Notes under the pieces: model-generated
What the model saw: only the letters and a program-made list of their open reading frames with translations
Database searches by the model: none
Told to the model about the DNA's origin: nothing
Source of the DNA: Caenispirillum salinarum AK4
GTDB taxonomy: Bacteria; Pseudomonadota; Alphaproteobacteria; Rhodospirillales; Rhodospirillaceae
DNA: 54,041 bases
Assembly: GCF_000315795.1 (NCBI RefSeq)
Contig: NZ_ANHY01000037.1
Span: 1-54,041, forward strand
Direction of reading: 5' to 3'
Shown: piece by piece, positions 27,507-34,460 of the stretch
Layout of the letters: every line of letters begins with the position of its first letter
Numbering within the stretch: the stretch's first letter is position 1
Translations under genes and position numbers: made by a program

Positions 27507-28309
27507 CCGCCTCCGGCACCCTGCTTGACGCCGCCCGCGCCGTGCTGCGGGCGGCGGACCCTTCCGAGAAGATCCGCCTGACCCGCGAGACCGCCGACGC
27601 CTGGGCCTTCGGTGCCCTGGCGGAGGTGGGCGCGCCCGGTGCGCCCGACCGCCCGGCGCGGCCGGAGAAGCCGGCACTCATGGCCCCGCGCGACATGCCC
27701 AAGCGGTCCAAGGGCGGCGTGCGCGGGCGCATCGCGCTGCTGCACGCGCTGGCGCATATCGAGTTGAACGCCATTGATCTGGCGTGGGACATCCTGGCGC
27801 GCTTCCTGGGCGGGTCGGACCCGCTGCCGCGCGCCTTCATCGACGACTGGATCAAGGTCGCCGTCGACGAGGCATTGCACTTCGAGCTTCTGGAAAAACG
27901 CCTGGGCGAGTTGGGCGCGGCCTACGGCGACCTGCCGGCCCACGACGGCCTGTGGCGGGCGGCGGTGATGACGTCCGACGACCTGCTGGACCGCCTGGCC
28001 CTGGTCCCCATGACGCACGAGGCCCGCGGGCTGGACACCACGCCGCCCACCATCGACCGCCTGACCGCCAACGGCGATCCGGAGACGGTGGCGGTGCTGG
28101 ACGTGATCTACCGCGACGAAATCACCCACGTCGCCGCCGGAGTGCGGTGGTTCCGCCACGTCTGCGAGGCGCGCGGCCTGGACCCGGAGGCGGAATACGC
28201 CGACCGCCTGAAACGCCTGCACCCCGGCGGCCTGAAGGGGCCGTTCAACGACGATGCGCGGGCGGAAGCCGGCATGCCGGTAGGGTGGTACGAGGCGGCG
28301 GTGGGGTGA
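27503..28309 (+). CDS. DUF455 ferritin-like domain protein
   Basis: The 268-residue protein has the ferritin-like metal-ligand pattern of DUF455: HALAHIELNAIDLAWD, VDEALHFELLEKRL and YRDEITHVAAGVRWF supply paired Glu/His residues. The fold suggests a di-iron or similar centre, and the chemistry is unknown. It overlaps bcp by four bases, which hints at a role linked to oxidative stress. Confidence 0.85.
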   Translation: MTASGTLLDAARAVLRAADPSEKIRLTRETADAWAFGALAEVGAPGAPDRPARPEKPALMAPRDMPKRSKGGVRGRIALLHALAHIELNAIDLAWDILARFLGGSDPLPRAFIDDWIKVAVDEALHFELLEKRLGELGAAYGDLPAHDGLWRAAVMTSDDLLDRLALVPMTHEARGLDTTPPTIDRLTANGDPETVAVLDVIYRDEITHVAAGVRWFRHVCEARGLDPEAEYADRLKRLHPGGLKGPFNDDARAEAGMPVGWYEAAVG

Positions 28310-28313
28310 CGCG

Positions 28314-28700
28314 TCAGACTTTTCGGATCGGCCCCGGGTACTGTGCCACCAAACCGTCGGCCGTCAGCAGGATAATCCCTTCTACCTGAGCCTGCGCAAC
28401 AAGCATACGGTCGAACGGGTCTTTGTGGACATTGGGCAATGTCTGCACCGCGACGGCATGACGTCCTTCAACAGGGAGTTCGACATAGCCGTTCTCGAGC
28501 GCCGCCCGCCTGAAGACACCTGCATCGACTTGGAAATCCTCACGGCCCAAGCCGGCCTTTATGGCGATCTCCCAAAGGCTGGCGGCGCTGAAATACAGTT
28601 CGTTCGCCTCGTCCGCAATGAAAGCCGAGGCTTCGGAAGAAAGGCATTCCGGCTCGCCTGCTGCCCAGAGCAGGATATGCGTGTCCAGTAGATACTTCAC
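28314..28700 (-). CDS. VapC-type PIN-domain toxin
   Basis: This 128-residue PIN-domain ribonuclease has the acidic residues in LLDTHILLWA (Asp near 6), in the ASLWEIAIKAGLG segment (Glu), and in DPFDRMLVAQA and LTADGLVAQY (Asp). The start is GTG at 28700, overlapping the antitoxin stop (GTGA). It is the toxin of the adjacent Phd/YefM antitoxin, and such enzymes usually cut tRNA or rRNA. Confidence 0.92.
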   Translation of the reverse strand: MKYLLDTHILLWAAGEPECLSSEASAFIADEANELYFSAASLWEIAIKAGLGREDFQVDAGVFRRAALENGYVELPVEGRHAVAVQTLPNVHKDPFDRMLVAQAQVEGIILLTADGLVAQYPGPIRKV

Positions 28701-28942
28701 GATCCGCCGCCGAACAGCGCTTCGATCTCCTCCGCTCCCATCCGGTCGAAGTCGTCCGGCACCTTGATCTGGCCCTTGAGAAACCCGAGACGCCGCTGCT
28801 TTTGTGCTGGCGGAGCCTCGATCGCCGTGACCTTGACCAGCGGCTTCCCCGCGCGGGCAATGATGAAGGCTTCCCCCTTGCTCGCCTGCTCGACGAGCCG
28901 CGACAGGTTGGTTTTGGCGTCGTGGATATTGAAGGTCTGCAT
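28697..28942 (-). CDS. Phd/YefM-family antitoxin
   Basis: The 81-residue protein begins MQTFNIHDAKTNLSRLVEQA, the classic Phd/YefM DNA-binding fold. It continues with a short C-terminal toxin-binding tail. The promoter and an inverted-repeat operator lie immediately upstream, and the next gene is the VapC toxin. Confidence 0.92.
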   Translation of the reverse strand: MQTFNIHDAKTNLSRLVEQASKGEAFIIARAGKPLVKVTAIEAPPAQKQRRLGFLKGQIKVPDDFDRMGAEEIEALFGGGS

Positions 28943-28957
28943 ACGGGCCTCGCGGTC

Positions 28958-28979
28958 TGGACTAAGTCAAGTTAGTCCA
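28958..28979. promoter_or_regulatory. Operator-like inverted repeat of the Phd/VapC module
   Basis: TGGACTAA and TTAGTCCA are perfect eight-base arms with a six-base spacer. The repeat covers the predicted -10 box, so antitoxin binding would block the promoter. Confidence 0.65.
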
Positions 28980-28997
28980 CCGCCACGGCATTCTCAA
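28969..28997 (-). promoter_or_regulatory. Promoter of the Phd/VapC module
   Basis: The minus strand shows -35 TTGAGA (28997-28992), a 17-base spacer and -10 TAACTT (28974-28969). Initiation near 28962 leaves a leader of about 20 bases. Confidence 0.6.
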
Positions 28998-29079
28998 GCC
29001 TTGCACGATAGGCATGGGTCGCAAGGCTGATGAAACCCCGCCATACTCTCCCGCGCCCCACCCCACAGCGGAGCCAGCC

Positions 29080-29970
29080 ATGACCGACCTCTTCCCCGAG
29101 AGCTTCACCCTGCACCGCATCCAGGCCAACGGCATCACCCAGGCCGTGCGCGTCGGGGGCGAGGGGCCGCCGCTGCTGCTGCTCCACGGCTACCCGCAGA
29201 CGCACGCCTGCTGGCACCGCATGGCGCCGCACCTGGCGAAGACGCACACGCTCATCATGCCCGACCTGCGGGGCTATGGCGCCTCCGACAAACCCGAGGG
29301 GGACGCGGAACACCGCGCCTACGCCAAGCGCACCATGGCCGCCGATGTCGCCGCGCTGATGACGGCGCTGGGGCACGAGACGTTCGAGGTCATCGGTCAC
29401 GATCGCGGCGGGCGGGTGACTCACCGGCTCTGCCTGGACCACGCCCGCCGCGTCACCCGTGCGGCCGTGCTGGACATCGTGCCGACGCACACCATCTTCG
29501 CCACACTCGACCGCGCCGTGGGGCTCGCCTACTACCACTGGCTGTTCCTCGCCCAGCCGCGCCCGCTGCCGGAAACGCTGATCGGCGCCGATCCTGACTT
29601 CTACCTGGAATGGAAGCTGGGCGCCTGGGGCACGGGGCTGTCCGCCTACGATCCGCGCGCGGTGGAGGAATACCGCGCCGCCTATCGCGACCCCGCCTGC
29701 ATCCACGCCACCTGCGAGGACTACCGCGCCGCCGCCACCGTCGATCTCGCCGACGACGAGGCCGACGCCGATGCCCGCATCGCCTGTCCGCTGGCGGTCC
29801 TCTGGGGTGCCAACGGCTTGATGGAAAAAAACTACGACGTGCTGGAGACCTGGCGCGCCAAGGCCGCCGACGTCTCCGGCCGCGCCGTCGCCGGCGGCCA
29901 TTTCCTGCCCGAGGAAAGCCCGGCCGAGACCATCGAAGCGCTGAAGGAGTGCGGCTTTGCCCTCGCCTGA
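29080..29970 (+). CDS. Fluoroacetate/haloacetate dehalogenase-like alpha/beta hydrolase
   Basis: The 296-residue protein keeps every active-site residue known from fluoroacetate dehalogenase. The nucleophile is Asp108 and the carboxylate-binding arginines are Arg109 and Arg112, in HDRGGR. The acid is Asp132 in VLDIVPT, the halide pocket is His153, Trp154 (YYHWLF) and Tyr215 (CEDYRAA), and the base is His274 (GGHFLP). The reaction would be hydrolysis of haloacetate, possibly fluoroacetate, to glycolate. ATG 29080 follows GGAGCC. The next gene, a Nudix hydrolase, overlaps its 3' end by 14 bases. Epoxide hydrolases share the fold but lack this Arg/Arg/His/Trp set. Confidence 0.85.
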   Translation: MTDLFPESFTLHRIQANGITQAVRVGGEGPPLLLLHGYPQTHACWHRMAPHLAKTHTLIMPDLRGYGASDKPEGDAEHRAYAKRTMAADVAALMTALGHETFEVIGHDRGGRVTHRLCLDHARRVTRAAVLDIVPTHTIFATLDRAVGLAYYHWLFLAQPRPLPETLIGADPDFYLEWKLGAWGTGLSAYDPRAVEEYRAAYRDPACIHATCEDYRAAATVDLADDEADADARIACPLAVLWGANGLMEKNYDVLETWRAKAADVSGRAVAGGHFLPEESPAETIEALKECGFALA

Positions 29971-30409
29971 TCCTATGGCCGCCGACCTGCCGCCCGGCCA
30001 CGCCGCAAGCGAACCCCGCGTCGGCGTCATCGCAGTGGTGCGGGATGAGGCTGGCCGCATCCTGCTGGTCCGCCGCCGCAACCCGCCCGCCGCCGGCCTA
30101 TGGGGTTATCCCGGCGGCAAGCCCCGGCGCGGCGAGACGCTGGCCGAGGCCGCCGCGCGGGAGCTTCTGGAGGAAACCGGCATCACCGCCCGCATCACCG
30201 GCCCGCTGACCGCCTTCGACACCATGGAGCGCGATGCCGCGACCGGAGCACTGGCGCACCACTTCGTACTGGTCGCCATGCTGGGCGTGGAGCCCTCCGG
30301 CACGGTCGCCGCCGCCGACGACGCCCTGGACGCCGGCTGGTTCAGCCTGGACGCCCTGCCCCGGCCCCTGGTCGCGCGGGTGGCGGAGGTGGCCGCCCTT
30401 ATCCCTTGA
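29957..30409 (+). CDS. Nudix hydrolase
   Basis: This 150-residue protein has a complete Nudix box, GGKPRRGETLAEAAARELLE followed by ETGI (G5xE7REUxEExGU), which binds Mg2+ for cleavage of X-linked nucleoside diphosphates. The frame opens at TTG 29957 with AAGGAG seven bases upstream; ATG 29975 is an alternative. It overlaps the dehalogenase gene by 14 bases and is probably co-translated. It converges with the next hydrolase, overlapping it by 11 bases. The substrate is not evident; the ADP-ribose/NADH-type subfamily is plausible. Confidence 0.88.
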   Translation: MPSPDPMAADLPPGHAASEPRVGVIAVVRDEAGRILLVRRRNPPAAGLWGYPGGKPRRGETLAEAAARELLEETGITARITGPLTAFDTMERDAATGALAHHFVLVAMLGVEPSGTVAAADDALDAGWFSLDALPRPLVARVAEVAALIP

Positions 30410-31346
30410 TCCCCACCTCTTCCAGAAACCCCGCCATCAATGCCGCCGCCCGGTCCAGCGGCTCCGGTTCGGCGGGGAAGTGTTCGACGCCGTCAAGCAT
30501 CTCCAGCCGGCGCGGCTCGGCGGTCAGGCGGGTGAAGGCGCGGCAGGTGGCGGCGGGCGGGATCATGCGGTCGTTTCCCGGCTGCATGACCAGGATGGGC
30601 CGATCCCAGGCCTCCCACCGCAACAGCGGCGGCAGGTCGCGCTGCAGGGACAGCATGGCGCGGAGGTTGGTGGTCTTGGCGACCAGCGGGTCGTCCTTCA
30701 GCGACCGGACGAAGCCCGGCGCGGCGTTCAGGTGCTCCAGCGCCAGGATGAACCAGGCCGCCATGGGCAGGCCGGGGATGACGCGCCCCACTGGCCTCAT
30801 CACCCCCAGCGTCGCCCCGCTGAACCGCCCGAACCGTCCGGTGGCGGCAAGCACGGCGGGATCGTCAGGGCTGAACAGGGTCCACAGCGTCAGCGCCCGC
30901 ACCTCGGGTACCTTGAGCGCCGTCGCAAAGGCCAGCGGCGCCCCCAGGCTGGCGCCCGCCAGCACCAGCGGGCGGTCGGGCCAACGGGCGGCGGCCGCAC
31001 GCACCGCGGCCTCCACGCCGTCCAGTTGGTCGGCCACCGCCCGCCGCCCCCGGTTCTTGCGGCTGGCCGACAGGCCGTAGCCCGGAATGTCCGGCGCCAC
31101 CACGGCGCAACCGCGCCGCCACAACCCCTCCGTGACGCTGAGGAACATGCGGCCGTAGCCCTGGATGCCGTGCAGCAGAACCACCACGGGCGCCGACGCC
31201 TCCGGCCGGTCATAGACGTCCTGGTGGAGCGTCCCGCCGCGCCACGGCCGGCTCTCGGCGGTGCCGTTCGCGTCGTGGAACGCCAGGCGGCCCTCGCCGT
31301 ACCACCGCGCGACGAAGGTCCGCCAGCCGTCCGGGTTCGTGGACAT
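30399..31346 (-). CDS. Alpha/beta hydrolase
   Basis: This 315-residue lysophospholipase-like alpha/beta hydrolase has the oxyanion motif LLHGIQGYG near 55 and the nucleophile elbow AGASLGA (Ser about 133). The acid is in QPGNDRMIPP and the catalytic His is in GVEHFPAEP near the C-terminus. It is divergent from the LOG-family gene. No signal peptide or membrane segment is seen. The substrate is unknown. Confidence 0.85.
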   Translation of the reverse strand: MSTNPDGWRTFVARWYGEGRLAFHDANGTAESRPWRGGTLHQDVYDRPEASAPVVVLLHGIQGYGRMFLSVTEGLWRRGCAVVAPDIPGYGLSASRKNRGRRAVADQLDGVEAAVRAAAARWPDRPLVLAGASLGAPLAFATALKVPEVRALTLWTLFSPDDPAVLAATGRFGRFSGATLGVMRPVGRVIPGLPMAAWFILALEHLNAAPGFVRSLKDDPLVAKTTNLRAMLSLQRDLPPLLRWEAWDRPILVMQPGNDRMIPPAATCRAFTRLTAEPRRLEMLDGVEHFPAEPEPLDRAAALMAGFLEEVGIKG

Positions 31347-31369
31347 GGATGATCCCCCGCGAATGGTCT

Positions 31370-31398
31370 TTGCCGCATGGTCCGCGCAATGCTATAGG
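31370..31398 (+). promoter_or_regulatory. Promoter of the LOG-family gene
   Basis: TTGCCG (31370-31375), a 17-base spacer and an extended -10, TGC-TATAGG (-10 at 31393-31398), lie about 40 bases upstream of ATG 31439. Confidence 0.6.
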
Positions 31399-31438
31399 CA
31401 GGCAACCCTTTACCCGCGATGCACCACGGAGGATCTTC

Positions 31439-32020
31439 ATGCGGCGGCTGTGCGTCTTCACCGGCTCCAACGCGGGCGCCCGCCCCGAGTATGCCGAGGC
31501 CGCCGCGACGCTCGGCCGAACGCTGGCGGCGCGCGGCGTCGGGCTGGTCTACGGCGGCGGGCACGTGGGGCTGATGGGCATCGTCGCCGACAGTTGCCTG
31601 AAGGCCGGCGGCGAGGTGATCGGCGTGATCCCCAAGTTCCTCATGGACCTGGAAGTGGGGCACGGCGCGCTGACCGACCTGCGCGTGGTCAACACCATGC
31701 ACGAGCGCAAGGCCCTGATGGCCGACCTGTCGGACGGCTTCATCGCCTTGCCCGGCGGCATCGGCACCATGGAGGAACTGTTCGAGGTCTGGACCTGGGG
31801 GCAGCTTGGCGAGCACGAAAAGCCGGTCGCCCTGCTGGACGTCGCGGGCTATTACGACGCCATGCGGGCCTTCATCGACCACATGGTGGCGGAAGGCTTC
31901 CTGCGCGACCACCACCGCGCCATGCTGATGGTGGAACACGACGCCGCGCCCCTGCTCGACCGGCTGGAGGCCTACGAGCCGCCCAAGCAGCAGAAGTGGG
32001 TGACGCCGGCGACCCGCTAA
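31439..32020 (+). CDS. LOG family protein (TIGR00730; nucleotide phosphoribohydrolase-like)
   Basis: The 193-residue Rossmann-like protein has the family signatures LVYGGGHVGLMG near residue 38 and the PGGIGTMEEL motif near 100, with MHERKALM between them. LOG-family enzymes release free bases from nucleoside monophosphates, and some make cytokinins. ATG 31439 with CGGAGGATC upstream is chosen over an upstream in-frame ATG at 31349 inside the promoter region. It is probably monocistronic. Confidence 0.92.
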   Translation: MRRLCVFTGSNAGARPEYAEAAATLGRTLAARGVGLVYGGGHVGLMGIVADSCLKAGGEVIGVIPKFLMDLEVGHGALTDLRVVNTMHERKALMADLSDGFIALPGGIGTMEELFEVWTWGQLGEHEKPVALLDVAGYYDAMRAFIDHMVAEGFLRDHHRAMLMVEHDAAPLLDRLEAYEPPKQQKWVTPATR

Positions 32021-32312
32021 CGGCCTGTACCCGCTGTATGTTTTTTTTGAGGCACCAAGGCACAAAGCACACAAAGGCTTTCCGGCTGCGCCGGAATGAT
32101 ATACGAGGGAGCCACGGGCTCCCTCGCGCTCCCGCGGCTATCTGATCCTTCTTCCCCGACAAGACAGAGCAAAGGTGCTCGGCGTACGGATGATTGCGCG
32201 CCTTCGCGCGCTGTCTTGGTGTCTTGGTGTTTGAAAAGGCACCGCGCCCACCAGTAAAGCCGCAGTACCAGCCACCAGCACACCGGCTTTGTGTCCTTCG
32301 CCGACTTAGTGG
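32021..32312. repeat. Intergenic region with short interspersed repeat-like sequence
   Basis: No gene is seen. After a T8 run at about 32041 come CACCAAGGCAC (32053-32063), AAAGCACACAAAGG, a perfect hairpin CGAGGGAGCC-ACG-GGCTCCCTCG (32104-32126), and a tandem GTCTTGGT (32213-32228). Together GTGTCTTGGTG (32219-32229) is the inverted copy of CACCAAGGCAC with one mismatch. CTTTGTGTCCTT occurs near 32289. Such CTTTGTG/CTTGGTG words are typical of short repeats scattered between genes in many bacteria, so this may be a non-autonomous repeat unit. Confidence 0.5.
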
Positions 32313-33206
32313 CTATCCCTGCACCACACCCGAGGCTTCCGTCCCCGGCGGGGTGCGGGGCTGGCCCCGCGCGCGAAGCGCACCCTCCACGGTCTCGGCG
32401 ACCCACCCCGTAATCCGCTCCCCGGCCCCGAAGTCGAACAGGTCCGCGTGGCCCGCGCCGGGCAGCAGGACAAGCTCCTTCGGCTCCCGCGCCGCGGCGT
32501 GAAGGCGGCGGCCGAAGTCGACCGGCACAAGATCGTCGTCCTCGCCATGCACCACCAGCACCGGCGCCTGAATGCGGCCGATCTTGGCGAGGCTTTCGTA
32601 GCGGTCCTTGGTCAGGCGGTGGACGGGAAGCCAAGGGTATTGCAGCTTGCCGACGGCAGGGATGGAGATGAACGCCGCCTCCAGCACCAGCGCGGCCGGC
32701 GGATGCTCAAGCGCGAGTTGCGTCGCCACGCCCGAGCCCAGGCTTTCGCCGTGGATGACCAGCCGGTCCTCGGTCACGCCCTGTTCCTCCAGCAGGAAAC
32801 GGCGGGCGCTTCGGGCATCGGCGTAGAGGCCCTGTTCGGTCGGGCGGCCGGCGTTGCCGCCGTACCCACGATAATCGAACAACAGCACGCCCATGCCGCT
32901 CGCGCGGTAGGCGGCGACCTTGAAGGCGCAGTCGGCCATGGAGCCTGCGTTGCCGTGGCAGTAGAGGGCCACGGGCGCCTCGGCGTGCGCCGGCGGCAGC
33001 CACCAGGCGTTCAGGGCCAAGCCGTCATCGGTGCGAAGCGTCACCACCTGCATGTCGCCGACACCGCAGGCGGCCGGGTCCGGGCGCTCAAGGCTCGGCG
33101 CGTAGAGCAGCGCGCGCTGGCGCAGGTACATGTACAGGACGGCGGCGGTGTACATCACCAGCACCGCCAGCCCCGCCCAGATGACAGTGTTGACCAGGAG
33201 TGTCAT
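32313..33206 (-). CDS. Membrane-anchored alpha/beta hydrolase (BEM46/Fsh-like)
   Basis: The 297-residue protein has an N-terminal membrane segment (VIWAGLAVLVMYTAAVLYMY) followed by an alpha/beta hydrolase domain. The domain has CHGNAGSMAD near 90, DYRGYGGN, the nucleophile elbow HGESLGSG (Ser about 155), HGEDDDLVP with the acid, and GAGHADLF with the His. It resembles YfhR/BEM46-type hydrolases of unknown substrate. ATG 33206 is chosen because GGGGGAACGG precedes it; ATG 33227 would add seven residues. It follows prfB in the same direction with a 15-base gap from coding start to stop. Confidence 0.85.
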   Translation of the reverse strand: MTLLVNTVIWAGLAVLVMYTAAVLYMYLRQRALLYAPSLERPDPAACGVGDMQVVTLRTDDGLALNAWWLPPAHAEAPVALYCHGNAGSMADCAFKVAAYRASGMGVLLFDYRGYGGNAGRPTEQGLYADARSARRFLLEEQGVTEDRLVIHGESLGSGVATQLALEHPPAALVLEAAFISIPAVGKLQYPWLPVHRLTKDRYESLAKIGRIQAPVLVVHGEDDDLVPVDFGRRLHAAAREPKELVLLPGAGHADLFDFGAGERITGWVAETVEGALRARGQPRTPPGTEASGVVQG

Positions 33207-33242
33207 CCGTTCCCCCGCCCCCCGCATGAGGAACGGCGGGCC

Positions 33243-34374
33243 TCAGCCCGCCGCCGCCTCGTCGCGGCTTTCACCGCCCTGGATCTTGGCGGCCAGGGCA
33301 GCCGCCATGAACGGGTCCAGGTCACCGTCGAGCACGCCGGAGGTGTCCGACGTCTCCACGCCCGTGCGCAGATCCTTGACCATCTGGTAAGGCTGCAGCA
33401 CGTAGGAGCGGATCTGGTGGCCCCAGCCGATGTCGGACTTGGCGTCTTCCGTCGCCTGGGCGGCCTCTTCCCGCTTGCGCAGTTCCGCCTCGTAGAGCCG
33501 CGCGCGCAGCATCTTCATGGCGTGGTCGCGGTTCTTGTGCTGAGAGCGCTCCGCCTGGCAGGCCACCACGATCCCGCTGGGGACGTGGGTGATGCGGATG
33601 GCGGATTCGGTCCGGTTGACGTGCTGACCACCGGCGCCCGAGGCGCGGTAGGTGTCGACCTTCAGGTCCTTGTCCAGGATCTCGATGTCGATGGTGTCGT
33701 CGATCACCGGATAGACCCAGACGGAGGTGAAGCTGGTGTGGCGGCGCGCCGCGCTGTCATACGGAGAGATGCGCACCAGCCGGTGCACGCCGCTCTCCGT
33801 CTTCAGCCAGCCATAGGCGTTGTGGCCCATGATCTTGACCGTAGCGGACTTGATGCCGGCCTCTTCGCCCTCAGACTCTTCCACCACTTCGGTCTTGTAG
33901 CCGTGGGCTTCGGCCCAGCGGACGTACATGCGCAGCAGCATGTTGGCCCAGTCCTGGGCCTCGGTGCCGCCGGCGCCGGCGTTGACGGCGAGATAGCAGT
34001 CGTTGGCGTCGGCCTCGCCGGACAGCAGGCTTTCCAGCTCCGCCTTCTGGACGTCGGTGCGCAGGGCGCGCAGGGCATTCTCGCCCTCGACGATGGTGTC
34101 CTCGTCGTCCTCCATCTCGCCCAGTTCGATGAGCGTGACGGCGTCTTCCAGCTGCTTGTGCAGGCCCTTGTAACGGTCGATGGCCTGGGCCAGATGGGTC
34201 CGCTCCTTCATCACCGCCTGAGCGCGGTCGGAGTCGTTCCACAGATCAGGGTTCTCGACCTCGGCGTTCAGTTCGTCGAGGCGCAGGACAGCCTGATCGT
34301 AGTCAAAGATGCCTCCTCAGCAGTGCCATCGACTGCTTGATCTCGGAGATCATGGTTTCGGTTTCGGCCTTCAT
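33243..34374 (-). CDS. prfB: Peptide chain release factor 2, with programmed +1 frameshift
   Basis: RF2 reads UGA and UAA. The first frame starts at ATG 34374 and reaches an in-frame TGA at 34305-34303 after 23 codons. The classic shift signal is present: internal Shine-Dalgarno AGGAGG, then CAT CTT TGA C. A +1 slip on CTT continues with GAC TAC GAT into the long frame, giving 376 residues. The body has the stop-codon loop region [13 protein letters not shown] (SPY where enterobacteria have SPF) and the catalytic [23 protein letters not shown] precedes the start. The gene normally follows mrcA in alphaproteobacteria; here an IS607-like remnant sits between them. Confidence 0.95.
34303..34317 (-). 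promoter_or_regulatory. prfB programmed +1 frameshift site
   Basis: On the minus strand AGGAGG is followed three bases later by CTT TGA C. This is the conserved RF2 autoregulatory signal: low RF2 slows termination at TGA and favours slipping of the CTT-bound tRNA into the +1 frame. Confidence 0.9.
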
Positions 34375-34460
34375 GTCGTCCTCTCATGTCGGCGGGGAGG
34401 CCCCTACTTACGGAAAACCGGCGGCTTCCTCAACCGTTTATGTGTCTCGCATCTGACGTA

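Noticed and set aside
23139-27677. Minus-strand open frame of about 1500 codons across glnE and bcp
   Set aside because: It is the antisense of glnE, bcp and part of the barrel gene. Its residues are the Gly/His/Val/Gln mix produced by complementing GC-rich codons, and it shows no domain.
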